DNA from: an uncultured Bacteroides sp.
GTDB taxonomy: Bacteria > Bacteroidota > Bacteroidia > Bacteroidales > Bacteroidaceae
Assembly: GCF_963677715.1 (NCBI RefSeq)
Contig: NZ_OY782493.1
Location: 186,001 to 250,000 of the forward strand
DNA length: 64,000 nucleotides
Reading direction: 5' to 3'
Shown: in pieces, positions 23,043-31,956 of the stretch
How positions within the stretch are numbered: position 1 is the first letter of the stretch
Layout: the number at the start of each line of letters is the position of its first letter
Translations under genes and position numbers: made by a program
Notes under the pieces: model-generated
The model's database searches: none
Seen by the model: only the letters and a program-made list of their open reading frames with translations
What the model was told of the DNA's origin: nothing

Positions 23043-24194
23043 TTATGCCAATTTTCTGGATCCATCTCCAATAACGACATCATATACTTTAGGACTTCTG
23101 TCGAATTTAGCTTTGAATGATTCCTGAGCTTTTGCTATGAAGTTATCATAAAGCTCTTCTTTTACAAGATTAATGGTACATCCGCCAAAACCGCCACCCA
23201 TTACGCGTGAACCGGTTACGCCGCATTCTTTGGCACAATCAGTAAGGAAATCAAGTTCTTCGCAGCTAACTTCGTACAGTTTGCTCATTCCGTGATGAGT
23301 TTCGTACATCTTTAGCCCTACAGTTTCATAGTCAGACACTTCCAAAGCATCACAAACGTCGAGCACACGCTGAATTTCTTCAATAACATACTCTGCGCGC
23401 ATATAATCTTCTGCAGTGATGTCACTCTTGACTTCTTTGAGCATATCTATGGTGGCATCTCTTAGGAATTCTACCGTAGGATGGTGCTTTTTAATGGCAG
23501 CGACGGCCGATTCGCAAGACTGACGGCGCTTATTATAGGCTGAAGAGGCTAACTCATGTTTTACTACAGAGTCAAGAAGTACTAAACGATAACCTTTGGG
23601 ATTAAATGGAAAATATTGGTATTCCAATGAACGGCAATCAAGGCGAATGAGGCTTCCTGCTTTTCCGAATACAGATGCAAATTGATCCATTATTCCACAG
23701 TTTACGCCACAATAATTGTGCTCGGTTGCTTGTCCGATTTTTGCCAACTCAAACTTATCGATGTTTCCGTTAAATAGATCATTTAAAGCAAAAGCATACG
23801 TACTCTCTAAAGCGGCAGACGATGACATGCCTGCACCTAAAGGTACATCGCCAGCAAAGGCGGTATTGAATCCTTCTACTTTTACTCCGCGTTTAATCAT
23901 TTCACGACAAACGCCAAAAATATATCTGGCCCAACTGGCACTTGGGGCATCTTCTTCGTTGAGGCCGAATTCAACGTAGTCTTTTAAATCGATAGAATAG
24001 GCTAATACTTTTTGAGTTCCGTTTGGCTTAATTTCAGCTATCATCCCTTTGTCAATGGCTCCTGGAAAAACAAATCCGCCATTATAGTCGGTATGTTCTC
24101 CAATGAGGTTAATGCGTCCTGGCGATGCATATACAAATCCTGTTGTTCCGTCAAAGTGTTTTTTGAAACGGCTTCTTACGTATTCTATGTCCAT
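23043..24194 (-). CDS. galK: Galactokinase
   Basis: A 383-residue GHMP kinase phosphorylating galactose at C1, the first committed step of the Leloir pathway. The galactokinase signature GRINLIGEHTDYNGG (26-40), the ATP-binding PLGAGMSSSAA (118-128) and the C-terminal GGGFGGC motif are all intact. It is the last gene of a minus-strand unit galM, permease, galK, with 22 bases to the permease gene. This trio is a familiar arrangement in Bacteroides. The ATG is followed by MDIEYVRSRFKK, as in close homologues. Confidence 0.97.
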   Translation of the reverse strand: MDIEYVRSRFKKHFDGTTGFVYASPGRINLIGEHTDYNGGFVFPGAIDKGMIAEIKPNGTQKVLAYSIDLKDYVEFGLNEEDAPSASWARYIFGVCREMIKRGVKVEGFNTAFAGDVPLGAGMSSSAALESTYAFALNDLFNGNIDKFELAKIGQATEHNYCGVNCGIMDQFASVFGKAGSLIRLDCRSLEYQYFPFNPKGYRLVLLDSVVKHELASSAYNKRRQSCESAVAAIKKHHPTVEFLRDATIDMLKEVKSDITAEDYMRAEYVIEEIQRVLDVCDALEVSDYETVGLKMYETHHGMSKLYEVSCEELDFLTDCAKECGVTGSRVMGGGFGGCTINLVKEELYDNFIAKAQESFKAKFDRSPKVYDVVIGDGSRKLA

Positions 24195-24216
24195 GGTAAT
24201 GATTTTAGTTATTAAT

Positions 24217-25488
24217 TTATTCTACAGGAATATCTTTATTTACATTTTTACAGCCACTTATGGCATAGTAGAGCAAGAAGGCTAAGGCTGCGATAATTAC
24301 CCAGTAGCTAGACATGAAATTAGCCACGTCGGCCACATAGTTTTGAATTAACGGGAGAATACCACCACCGCATACCATAACCATAAAGATACCGGTAGCA
24401 GCTTCTGTATATTTACCTAATCCTTCTACTGCAAGGTTGAAAATTCCTCCCCACATAATAGAAGTGCATAAGCCCACTAATACTAATAACATTGCATTAA
24501 TTGGTACCTGAGCCATGCCGAATGATAGATCTGATTTAAATACCGGCATATCAATAAGTGTAGTAGTTGGTAGGAAAATGGCTCCTAAAACGAGTAAAAC
24601 AGCCAAGCTGGAGGCGAAAGTAAGCATCGCTTTACTTGATATTTTAGCCCCGAAAGATGCACCGAGAAAACGCCCTATAAGCATTAGGAACCAATATGTG
24701 CCTGTTACTAATCCTGCTTCTGCAGCCGAGCCTCCAAAACCTTGAGGGTCAGTAAGGAAAAGATTCATTGTTCCGGGTACACCGACTTCAATGCCAACAT
24801 AGACAAATATGGCAACTGTTCCTAAAATAAAATGACGGAAAGCCCAAGGGCTGTGTTCATATTTAATACTGGACGCTTTTTTTATGTGTGGCTCTGGTAT
24901 CTGAACGAAGAACAGTACAATTCCTACAGTTGCAAAGATCCCCATAGCTATGAATAATACGGGATTTACGTTTGTAATGGCTGTCTCTCTGGTTACCTGA
25001 CCTACCAATATACCAACAAGTACTGGTACTAGCGTAGCCATTAAAGAATTGAATGTGCCGCCAATCTGGATTAATTGGTTGCCCTTCTTGCCACCGCCTC
25101 CAAGTGTATTCAACATCGGATTTACTACTGTGTTTAGCATACACATAGAAAAACCTGAAATAAAAGCGCCGATTAAATAAACAGGGAAACTACCGATGGT
25201 TCCCGAAAGGAATTGCACCAGAATGCCGAAAAATCCGACAGCAATAGCAATGAGTGCAGTGCTTTTGTAGCCGATCTTTTTTAGTAAGATACCTGCCGGA
25301 ATACCCATGAAGGCATATGCTGCAAAGTTGGCAAAGTTGCCTAACATACCCATGAAATTGGATGCTTGGAATTGGCCTTTTACCACAACGCCCATTGGAG
25401 CAGCTAAGTTGGTAACGAATGAAATCATGCCGAATAGCAATATCATCATGATGATAGGCAATGCATAATTCTTTTTTTGTTGAGTCAT
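24217..25488 (-). CDS. gluP: Glucose/galactose MFS transporter (FucP/GluP family)
   Basis: A 423-residue major-facilitator permease with about 12 membrane helices. The N-terminal FGMISFVTNLAAPMGV segment and MLNTVVNPMLNTLGG match the FHS (FucP/GluP) family of sugar:proton symporters. Its neighbours galK and galM make galactose or glucose the likely substrate. It lies 22 bases upstream of galK and 41 bases downstream of galM, consistent with one transcript. Confidence 0.9.
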   Translation of the reverse strand: MTQQKKNYALPIIMMILLFGMISFVTNLAAPMGVVVKGQFQASNFMGMLGNFANFAAYAFMGIPAGILLKKIGYKSTALIAIAVGFFGILVQFLSGTIGSFPVYLIGAFISGFSMCMLNTVVNPMLNTLGGGGKKGNQLIQIGGTFNSLMATLVPVLVGILVGQVTRETAITNVNPVLFIAMGIFATVGIVLFFVQIPEPHIKKASSIKYEHSPWAFRHFILGTVAIFVYVGIEVGVPGTMNLFLTDPQGFGGSAAEAGLVTGTYWFLMLIGRFLGASFGAKISSKAMLTFASSLAVLLVLGAIFLPTTTLIDMPVFKSDLSFGMAQVPINAMLLVLVGLCTSIMWGGIFNLAVEGLGKYTEAATGIFMVMVCGGGILPLIQNYVADVANFMSSYWVIIAALAFLLYYAISGCKNVNKDIPVE

Positions 25489-25529
25489 GATTATTAATTG
25501 TTAGTTATAAAAATTAGGTTAGTTATTAT

Positions 25530-26627
25530 TTATTCTTTTATTCCGAAGTTGTAGATCGTTATTTGCTGATATTCATCGCCGGGTAATAAAGTGGCTGTGG
25601 GGAAATGTGGTTTGTTTGGGGTATCAGGGATGCATTGTGCCTCAAAACAAATAGCACTACGGGCAGGAAATGTGGCACCATGTGCTCCACTAAATCCGTT
25701 GAGCCAGTTTCCTGTGTAAAGCTGCACGCCTAATTCGGTAGTGTATACTTCCATGCTGCGACAACTTATGGGTTCAATGCAAGTGGCTGCCAGACTTAGT
25801 TCTCCCATTTCTGTTTTATTCAGAATAAAACAGTGGTCGTATCCGTTTCCGTTGATTAGTTGCTGATCTTTTTCTTCTATACGTTCGCCAATGGTATGTG
25901 GTTGCCTAAAGTCCATAGGGGTGTTTTCTACTTTAAGAATTTCTCCGGTTGGTATTGATACATCGTCTATCGGGACGTAATAGTCGGCATTTATCGTTAC
26001 GATATTATTATTTACAGTAGGGGTGGGGTTCGTTATTCCGGCCAAATTAAAAAAGCCGTGATTTGTTAGATTAACAATGGTTGGTTTATCTGTTTTTGCT
26101 CTGTATTCAATGAATAAGGCATTGGTGTTCTTTTCCAGACGATAGGTCATTGTTACTTCCAAATTTCCGGGAAATCCTTCTTCTCCGTCTGCTGAAAGGT
26201 AACTTAGCTGAAGTGTGCTTTGGTCAATTTGTATGGCATCCCATATTCTTGTATGAAAGCCGGTAGGGCCTCCGTGGAGAGAATTTGACCCGTTGTTTAC
26301 AGACAATTTATATTCTTCTTCTTGTAAAATAAATTTTCCTTTGGCTATCCGATTGCCGTAACGTCCGATTGTAGTGCTCAGAAATGGCTCAGGGCTGTTA
26401 ATTACATTATCTATATTGTCATGGCCCAGTATTACATTTGCGTATTTACCGTTTTTATCGGGTACCATGATAGAAAGTATTGCACATCCATAATTTGTAA
26501 CGGCAACTTCCATTCCTTGTTTGTTCTTCAGGATATATAAATCTGTTTTTTTTCCTGCTATCTCTTTTTGAAATTTTTCCCGGTCCAGGCCGGATAAGTT
26601 TCCATTGGTGGAGAACGTGTTTATCAT
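25530..26627 (-). CDS. galM: Aldose 1-epimerase (mutarotase)
   Basis: A 365-residue enzyme that interconverts alpha and beta anomers of galactose or glucose so that GalK receives the alpha form. Family features are present: GRYGNRIAKG (88-97), the histidine in NSLHGG (H118), the catalytic histidine in LTNHGFFNLAG (H190) and a C-terminal glutamate in ICFEAQ. No signal peptide is visible, so it is cytosolic. It is the first gene of the galM-gluP-galK unit and diverges from manA; the 259-bp gap should hold both promoters, but no clear minus-strand -7 match was found. Confidence 0.95.
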   Translation of the reverse strand: MINTFSTNGNLSGLDREKFQKEIAGKKTDLYILKNKQGMEVAVTNYGCAILSIMVPDKNGKYANVILGHDNIDNVINSPEPFLSTTIGRYGNRIAKGKFILQEEEYKLSVNNGSNSLHGGPTGFHTRIWDAIQIDQSTLQLSYLSADGEEGFPGNLEVTMTYRLEKNTNALFIEYRAKTDKPTIVNLTNHGFFNLAGITNPTPTVNNNIVTINADYYVPIDDVSIPTGEILKVENTPMDFRQPHTIGERIEEKDQQLINGNGYDHCFILNKTEMGELSLAATCIEPISCRSMEVYTTELGVQLYTGNWLNGFSGAHGATFPARSAICFEAQCIPDTPNKPHFPTATLLPGDEYQQITIYNFGIKE

Positions 26628-26825
26628 GTTCGGTATTGTTTAATTATCTTGCAAATAAAGGTAATTTCTTCGGTTTCTACAAATTATTATGAGCAAATGT
26701 GATTAGGTATTTAGGAAAGTTTAGCGTTTGTCTAACTTTGCTTTCCTTATCGTATGATAAGACTAAATATTAAAATATATTTCATGAAAAAGTGTTTGCT
26801 GTTGTGTGTTTTTTGATATTTTTTG

Positions 26826-26833
26826 TATGTTTG
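26826..26833 (+). promoter_or_regulatory. Promoter of manA
   Basis: TATGTTTG, preceded at 21 bases by TTG (26802-26804). Transcription from here would begin after the in-frame ATG at 26806, which supports the start of manA at 26887. Confidence 0.55.
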
Positions 26834-26886
26834 TCCTCTGGTTGCTAAAATCGAGAATTTCAATTATTAAAGTTTATAACAGAAAA

Positions 26887-27855
26887 ATGTATCCATTAAA
26901 ATTTGAACCCATTTTGAAGCAAACGCTTTGGGGGGGCGATAAGATTATTTCATTCAAACATCTGAGTAATGAATTGCCAGGTGTTGGAGAAAGTTGGGAA
27001 TTGTCCGGAGTTGAAAACAGTGAATCGATTGTGGCTAACGGTTCCGACAAAGGCCTTTCACTTTCAGAAATGGTGAGAAAATATCGTGAAGAGTTGGTTG
27101 GAGAAGCCAATTATGCTCATTTTGGAAATCAATTTCCATTGCTGATTAAATTTATTGATGCGAAACAGGATTTGTCTATTCAGGTACATCCGTCGGATGA
27201 TTTGGCAAAGAGACGTCACCATTCGATGGGAAAAACGGAGATGTGGTATGTGGTAGGAGCTGATGAAGGAGCGAAACTACGTTCTGGCTTCTCAGAACAA
27301 ATAACTCCAAAGGAATACAAAGACCGAGTTTATAATAACACCATTACGGATGTGCTGCAGGAATATGAAATTCATCCCGGTGACGTGTTTTTCTTGCCGG
27401 CCGGTAGGATACATAGCATTGGTGCGGGAGCTTTTATTGCAGAGATACAACAGACCTCGGATATAACCTATCGTATTTATGATTTTAATCGAACCGATGC
27501 ATTTGGAAAACAGCGGGAACTTCATACGGATCTTGCCCGTGAAGCAATTAATTTTGAAGTACTGGATGATTATCGAACAAAATATGATGCAGTAAAAAAT
27601 GAACCGGTCGAATTGGTGGCATGCCCGTACTTTACCACTTCGGTGTATGATATGACGGAAGAAATAGCGTGTGACTATTCTGAACTCGATTCATTTGTTA
27701 TATTTATATGTCTGGAGGGAAAGTGCAGTATAGTGGATGATGCACAAAATGAAGTAGAGCTTTGTGCCGGAGAAACCCTTTTATTTCCTGCTTCTACGCA
27801 AGATGTTACAATTACTCCTAACGGAATGGTTAAACTGCTTGAAACTTATGTTTGA
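26887..27855 (+). CDS. manA: Mannose-6-phosphate isomerase, class I (ManA type)
   Basis: A 322-residue zinc enzyme interconverting mannose 6-phosphate and fructose 6-phosphate. The cupin zinc site is visible: Q99-V-H101 in QVHPSDD, E118 in KTEMWYVV, and a later histidine in GRIHSIGAGAF. It is the short bacterial form (YvyI/Pmi-like). The start at MYPLKFEPIL is chosen because the promoter at 26826-26833 lies between it and an upstream in-frame ATG, and the extra upstream residues look like translated leader. It links mannose-containing glycans to glycolysis. Confidence 0.93.
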   Translation: MYPLKFEPILKQTLWGGDKIISFKHLSNELPGVGESWELSGVENSESIVANGSDKGLSLSEMVRKYREELVGEANYAHFGNQFPLLIKFIDAKQDLSIQVHPSDDLAKRRHHSMGKTEMWYVVGADEGAKLRSGFSEQITPKEYKDRVYNNTITDVLQEYEIHPGDVFFLPAGRIHSIGAGAFIAEIQQTSDITYRIYDFNRTDAFGKQRELHTDLAREAINFEVLDDYRTKYDAVKNEPVELVACPYFTTSVYDMTEEIACDYSELDSFVIFICLEGKCSIVDDAQNEVELCAGETLLFPASTQDVTITPNGMVKLLETYV

Positions 27856-27900
27856 TAGAAATAAAGAGTGAGTAAAGAGAGTGGTTAGAGTATAATAAAT

Positions 27901-27945
27901 TGCCTTTGAAGAAATAATAATTCTTTGAAGGCAGTTTTGCTTTTA
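27901..27945 (+). terminator. Possible terminator after manA
   Basis: TGCCTT-N3-AGAA and TTCT-N3-AAGGCA form an interrupted stem, followed by GTTTTGCTTTT, 45 bases after the manA stop. The central mismatches make it a moderate call. Confidence 0.45.
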
Positions 27946-27951
27946 CGGCAA

Positions 27952-28221
27952 TTAATGTTTGTCGAAAAAACGACGTATTCTTCTCATTACTTTCAATCCC
28001 AACATCATCCCGTCAAATACGGCTACTCCGGTATTAAATGTGTTTAGAAGTGAGTTTCCTGTTGTTGCTGCAGATGAATAAGGAGCGAATGCTTTACGGG
28101 TGGTTTCTGTTATAACACCCTTTTGCGTGCGTATATCATCTAGTATTTCAGCTTTTCGTAATGCTATATCTTCAAGGCTAATGTTACCTTGTATGTTTGA
28201 TAGTGATTTTTTATCGTTCAT
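27952..28221 (-). CDS. Small protein of unknown function, last gene of a YtxH/holin-like trio
   Basis: An 89-residue protein that I do not recognise beyond its context. It is charged at the N-terminus, has a moderately hydrophobic middle (AATTGNSLLNTFNTGVAVF) and ends in a basic stretch MRRIRRFFDKH, which suggests a peripheral or weakly membrane-associated protein. It follows the holin-like gene by 3 bases and so is cotranscribed with it and the YtxH-like gene. The coding frame is supported by this tight spacing and the lack of alternatives. Confidence 0.65.
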   Translation of the reverse strand: MNDKKSLSNIQGNISLEDIALRKAEILDDIRTQKGVITETTRKAFAPYSSAATTGNSLLNTFNTGVAVFDGMMLGLKVMRRIRRFFDKH

Positions 28222-28224
28222 TAT

Positions 28225-28587
28225 TTATTTCTTTGTATTGTTGAGAAATAATTTTGCTAAAAAATTTACCATTGGACTTATGATAAGTCTTTTTCTGAAT
28301 ATGATAACGGTCAAAATAAATAGAATATTTATTCCGGTAATGATGCCAAAGCTGGCGGTTAAACTGCCAACCAGAGGTTCTAGTATATAGGCTAGTGCAA
28401 ATAAGGCATAAAACAAAGCCACCATGCCGAGAATAATGAGCATTAATACCAATATCAGTGTTGAGAGCAGTATGGTCAGCTTTTCGGTAATCTCTAGTTT
28501 TGTATATTCCTTTTGAAGATCTAGATATTTTTTAAGCTCTGTAAACAATTGCTGTATATTGTCTATGCTATTATCGTTTATAAACAT
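28225..28587 (-). CDS. Phage-holin-family (Phage_holin_3_6/DUF1469-like) membrane protein
   Basis: A 120-residue inner-membrane protein. An amphipathic N-terminal helix (LFTELKKYLDLQKEYTKLE) is followed by two hydrophobic helices (about 46-70 and 76-98) and a basic tail. This layout is typical of the small proteins annotated as phage holin family 3_6, which in free-living bacteria are chromosomal and not phage-encoded. No phage genes are nearby. It sits 14 bases after the YtxH-like gene and 3 bases before the last gene of the trio. Confidence 0.75.
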   Translation of the reverse strand: MFINDNSIDNIQQLFTELKKYLDLQKEYTKLEITEKLTILLSTLILVLMLIILGMVALFYALFALAYILEPLVGSLTASFGIITGINILFILTVIIFRKRLIISPMVNFLAKLFLNNTKK

Positions 28588-28601
28588 GATGGCCTTGTTT
28601 T

Positions 28602-28811
28602 TTATTCAGTTACTTCTGCTTTAATCTCTGCCGAAATTTCATCAACAAGGTTTTCCATCTCGTTCCGACTTAGCTTGATTCCTTTTTTACGAAGAATCTC
28701 TGCTATTTTATTACGAGTGTCTTCACCTTTTTCCGGAGCAAACAAAATGCCTATTGCAGCACCGACAGCTGCACCACCTAAAAATGCTGCCAATACACTT
28801 AATCCTTTCAT
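28602..28811 (-). CDS. YtxH-domain small membrane protein
   Basis: A 69-residue protein. It opens with a glycine-rich hydrophobic segment (AAFLGGAAVGAAIGILFAP) followed by EKGEDTR and an amphipathic charged helix, the layout of YtxH-domain proteins, often general-stress proteins in Gram-positive bacteria. The start is taken at MKGLSVLAAF; a longer frame to 28883 adds a polar tail with no resemblance to the family. It is the first gene of a three-gene minus-strand unit. Confidence 0.78.
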   Translation of the reverse strand: MKGLSVLAAFLGGAAVGAAIGILFAPEKGEDTRNKIAEILRKKGIKLSRNEMENLVDEISAEIKAEVTE

Positions 28812-28955
28812 ACTTATTCCCTTCTTTAAATATTTATATTTATTGAAACATCTGTTCGTTCTATATTGTTCATATATGTTCAAAAAATAAGAGCTTATAA
28901 ATTAATATGATAGAAAATCGATATTAAATATATTTGCAGCCACTTAATACAGACT

Positions 28956-30254
28956 CTATTTGGCCGTGTTTTTTGGTGTATTTCGGCTATTTTGCTTATT
29001 ATCTCCTTGTTGTGTCTGCTGTTTCCTTCTCCAGAAATCCCCATTAGCACGGTTTCCGCGATAAACTTTGTTCTCTTTGGCTTTTATCTTCAGTTCTTCT
29101 GTCTTCTTTTCCTGAGATTTGAGGCTTTCGGAGGTAACAAACGGATGTTCCTTAACAACGGGTATCGTTTTGCTTATTAATTTTTGAATATCCTTCAGGT
29201 AAGGTAATTCGTCGGATTCACAGAATGAAATAGCGACTCCTTCGTGCCCCGCACGGCCGGTTCGCCCTATTCTGTGTACATAGGTCTCGGGTACATTGGG
29301 TAATTCATAATTAAAAACGTGAGATAGTTGGTCTACATCTATTCCGCGAGCAGCTATATCTGTGGCAATAAGTACGCGAAGGGTGTGGCTCTTGAAATCA
29401 GTTAATGCACGCTGGCGTGCATTTTGAGATTTATTTCCATGAATGGCTTCAGCTGTAATTCCTGTCTTTTTCAGTGTACGCGATAGTTTGTCTGCACCAT
29501 GTTTTGTTCGGGTAAAGACCAAGGCAGATTCAATAGTCTTATCACTTAACAGGTGGATAAGTAAGTCTGTCTTTTCACTCTTCTCTACAAAATAAAGATA
29601 TTGAGAAATAGTATCTACCGTAGACGATCTGGGCGTTACCTCTACCTTTTTGGGGCTCGAAAGCATGGAATTAGCCAGCTTTTCAATTTCGGGAGGCATT
29701 GTAGCTGAGAAAAAGAGTGTTTGCCTACGAGCCGGCAATAGTTTTATTATCCGCTTTATGTCGTGAATAAAACCCATGTCGAGCATGCGATCGGCTTCAT
29801 CGAGTACAAAGAAATCCAGAGTTTTCAGTGATATGAATCCTTGTGATATCAAGTCTATTAAACGGCCGGGTGTGGCAATTAAAATTTGTACTCCGGCATT
29901 TAAAGCGTCTGTTTGTGGTTTCTGACCTACACCGCCAAAAATAACGACATGGCGCAAGTCAGTATACTTTCCGTAAGCGGTAAAACTTTCTCCTATTTGA
30001 ATAGCTAATTCTCTGGTGGGAGTAATTATCAGTGCCTTTATGCCTTTTCTATTATCTGTTTTATAAAGTTTCTGCAGTATGGGAATTGAAAAAGCTGCGG
30101 TCTTTCCGGTTCCTGTCTGTGCACAACCAAGAAGATCATTTCCTTGAAGTAAAATAGGTATGGATTGTTCTTGTATGGGAGTTGGTGAGGTGTAACCCTC
30201 TTGTTGCAGAGCCTTTAATATAGGCTCTATGAGATTTAATTGTTCAAATGTCAT
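28956..30254 (-). CDS. rhlE: DEAD-box RNA helicase, RhlE type
   Basis: A 432-residue ATP-dependent RNA helicase. The helicase core is complete: Q-motif region (TPIQEQSIP), Walker A AQTGTGKT (45-52), PTRELA, DEAD (152-155), SAT, the ARGIDV motif and HRIGRTGR. A short basic, asparagine- and glutamine-rich tail (about 375-432) is probably an RNA-binding extension. Such enzymes remodel ribosome precursors and mRNA, often at low temperature. The gene is single with its own -7 element at 30303-30310. Confidence 0.93.
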   Translation of the reverse strand: MTFEQLNLIEPILKALQQEGYTSPTPIQEQSIPILLQGNDLLGCAQTGTGKTAAFSIPILQKLYKTDNRKGIKALIITPTRELAIQIGESFTAYGKYTDLRHVVIFGGVGQKPQTDALNAGVQILIATPGRLIDLISQGFISLKTLDFFVLDEADRMLDMGFIHDIKRIIKLLPARRQTLFFSATMPPEIEKLANSMLSSPKKVEVTPRSSTVDTISQYLYFVEKSEKTDLLIHLLSDKTIESALVFTRTKHGADKLSRTLKKTGITAEAIHGNKSQNARQRALTDFKSHTLRVLIATDIAARGIDVDQLSHVFNYELPNVPETYVHRIGRTGRAGHEGVAISFCESDELPYLKDIQKLISKTIPVVKEHPFVTSESLKSQEKKTEELKIKAKENKVYRGNRANGDFWRRKQQTQQGDNKQNSRNTPKNTAK

Positions 30255-30302
30255 GTAGAATAATTGATGAGCCTCGCGGCTCTGTTATATTTTTATTGAC
30301 TA

Positions 30303-30310
30303 CAAAGATA
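30303..30310 (-). promoter_or_regulatory. -7 element for the RhlE gene
   Basis: The minus strand reads TATCTTTG, 49 bases upstream of the start codon. Confidence 0.5.
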
Positions 30311-30396
30311 CGCCAACTAGCCCTGTATAAATAGATGTTCTGTTTAGTTTAATTATATTTAACTAAGAAGATTGACCGTCGACAAATGGTAAGCGG

Positions 30397-30404
30397 TACT
30401 TTTG
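30397..30404 (+). promoter_or_regulatory. Promoter of the SDR gene
   Basis: TACTTTTG, preceded at 22 bases by TTG (30372-30374), 29 bases upstream of the ATG. Confidence 0.5.
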
Positions 30405-30432
30405 TGTTTGGTGTTATAGAATAAATAATATA

Positions 30433-31206
30433 ATGATGAAAGACAAGATTGTATTTATTACTGGTGCGAGTAGCGGCATTGGTAAAGGGTGTGCACGCAA
30501 GTTTGCTTCTAAGGGTTCGGACTTAATTCTTAATGCACGGAATGTGAACGCATTAGAGGCGTTGAAGATAGAACTTGAATCGGAATATGACATTCATATT
30601 TATTTATTGCCTTTTGATGTGTGTGACCGTGAAGCGATAAAAACATCTTTAATGTCGTTGCCGGAAAAGTGGCGAAAAATTGATGTGTTGATTAATAATG
30701 CCGGTCTTGTTATCGGAATGGATAAAGAGCATGAAGGGAAACTCGATGAATGGGATATTGTTATCGATACCAATATTAAAGGACTTTTGGCGGTTACCCG
30801 CTTAATAGTTCCCGGGATGGTTGAATGCGGAAAGGGCCATATAATCAATATTGGGTCAATTGCCGGAGAGGGTGCATATCCCGGAGGAAGCGTTTATTGT
30901 GCAACAAAAGCTGCAGTAAAAGCTTTGTCTGACGGGCTCCGTATCGATTTGGTTGATACTCCTCTTCGGGTAACCAATATTAAGCCCGGTATGGTGGAGA
31001 CAAACTTCTCGGTTATTAGATTCCGGGGTGATAAACAAACTGCTGATCGCTTTTATGAAGGAATTCATGCCTTATCCGGTGATGATATTGCAGAAACTGT
31101 TTATTTTGCAGCTTCTGCTCCTGCGCATGTACAAATTGCTGAGGTATTACTTATGCCTACCAATCAAGCTACCTCTACTATTTCGTATAAGGGAAACAAA
31201 AAATAA
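30433..31206 (+). CDS. Short-chain dehydrogenase/reductase, YdfG-like
   Basis: A 257-residue cytosolic oxidoreductase of the classical SDR family. The cofactor motif TGASSGIG (10-17), NNAG (88-91), and the catalytic S142, Y155 and K159 (SVYCATK) are present. The closest recognised relatives are YdfG-type NADP-dependent 3-hydroxy acid (serine/allo-threonine) dehydrogenases, but SDR substrates are hard to predict. A second ATG one codon later could also serve as start. The gene appears monocistronic, with its own promoter. Confidence 0.88.
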   Translation: MMKDKIVFITGASSGIGKGCARKFASKGSDLILNARNVNALEALKIELESEYDIHIYLLPFDVCDREAIKTSLMSLPEKWRKIDVLINNAGLVIGMDKEHEGKLDEWDIVIDTNIKGLLAVTRLIVPGMVECGKGHIINIGSIAGEGAYPGGSVYCATKAAVKALSDGLRIDLVDTPLRVTNIKPGMVETNFSVIRFRGDKQTADRFYEGIHALSGDDIAETVYFAASAPAHVQIAEVLLMPTNQATSTISYKGNKK

Positions 31207-31239
31207 ACAATTTCGTGAATGCTCTGTTTTTTTGTAATA

Positions 31240-31247
31240 TAAGTTTG
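31240..31247 (+). promoter_or_regulatory. -7 element for the SPOR lipoprotein gene
   Basis: TAAGTTTG, matching TAnnTTTG, about 110 bases upstream of the start codon, which would leave a long leader. Confidence 0.4.
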
Positions 31248-31357
31248 CGCACCTATCTGTAATTTGCATATTATAAATAATTGAGGTGAACGGATCTTTT
31301 CAAAGAGTGAGCTGAAGAAAAATATTTTAATAGATTATAAACTAAAATGTATAAATT

Positions 31358-31849
31358 ATGAAAAAATTAGCGACATTAGTAATGGGAGTATGCATCGTTT
31401 TAGCTTTTGCTTCGTGTAAATCGAGCGAAAGTGCTTATAAAAAAGCATACGAGAAAGCAAAACAACAAGAGTTGGCCGAACCTCAGGTTAATGCTCCTGT
31501 AGATGTTACTCCGGTAGTTAGAACACCTGTTGCAGTAAAGGGTGATAATTCGGCCGGTGTTCGTCAGGAAAAGGTTACTGTAGTTTCCGGTGTTGATGGA
31601 TTGAAAGAATATAGCGTAGTGTGTGGAAGCTTTGGCCTGAAAGCTAATGCCGAAGGACTGAAAGATTATCTTGATAATGAAGGTTACAATGCCACTATCG
31701 CATTTAATGCGGAGGCTGCCATGTATCGTGTTATAGTAAGTACTTTTTCTGATAAAGCTGCTGCTGCTGAAGCCCGCGATACTTTTAAAGCTAAATATCC
31801 CAATCGTAAGGATTTTCAGGGTTCTTGGCTGTTATATCGTGTTTTTTGA
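31358..31849 (+). CDS. SPOR-domain lipoprotein
   Basis: A 163-residue exported protein. The signal peptide ends in a lipobox with the modified cysteine at C20 (LAFASCKSS). A short linker rich in P and V (about 45-75) leads to a C-terminal SPOR domain (about 84-163) with the characteristic YSVVCGSFGLKANAEGLKD start and MYRVIVSTF. SPOR domains bind denuded glycan strands at division sites, so this is probably an envelope protein recruited to septal peptidoglycan. It converges with the OmpA gene and shares a terminator with it. Confidence 0.88.
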   Translation: MKKLATLVMGVCIVLAFASCKSSESAYKKAYEKAKQQELAEPQVNAPVDVTPVVRTPVAVKGDNSAGVRQEKVTVVSGVDGLKEYSVVCGSFGLKANAEGLKDYLDNEGYNATIAFNAEAAMYRVIVSTFSDKAAAAEARDTFKAKYPNRKDFQGSWLLYRVF

Positions 31850-31900
31850 TAAGATGTTATCATAGGGCCAATGACGCTAGATACTAAAAATTAGCAAATA

Positions 31901-31938
31901 AAAAAAAGCAGCAAGGTGATTCCCTTGCTGCTTTTTTT
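31901..31938. terminator. Bidirectional terminator between the SPOR and OmpA genes
   Basis: A 16-bp perfect stem (AAAAAAAGCAGCAAGG with its complement) around a 6-nt loop TGATTC; flanking A and T runs serve transcription from either side. Confidence 0.9.
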
Positions 31939-31956
31939 ATAATTGTTATACTTTTT

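Noticed and set aside
28225-28587. Holin-family gene as a sign of a prophage
   Set aside because: No integrase, capsid, tail or lysis genes, and no attachment-site repeats; this family is commonly chromosomal.
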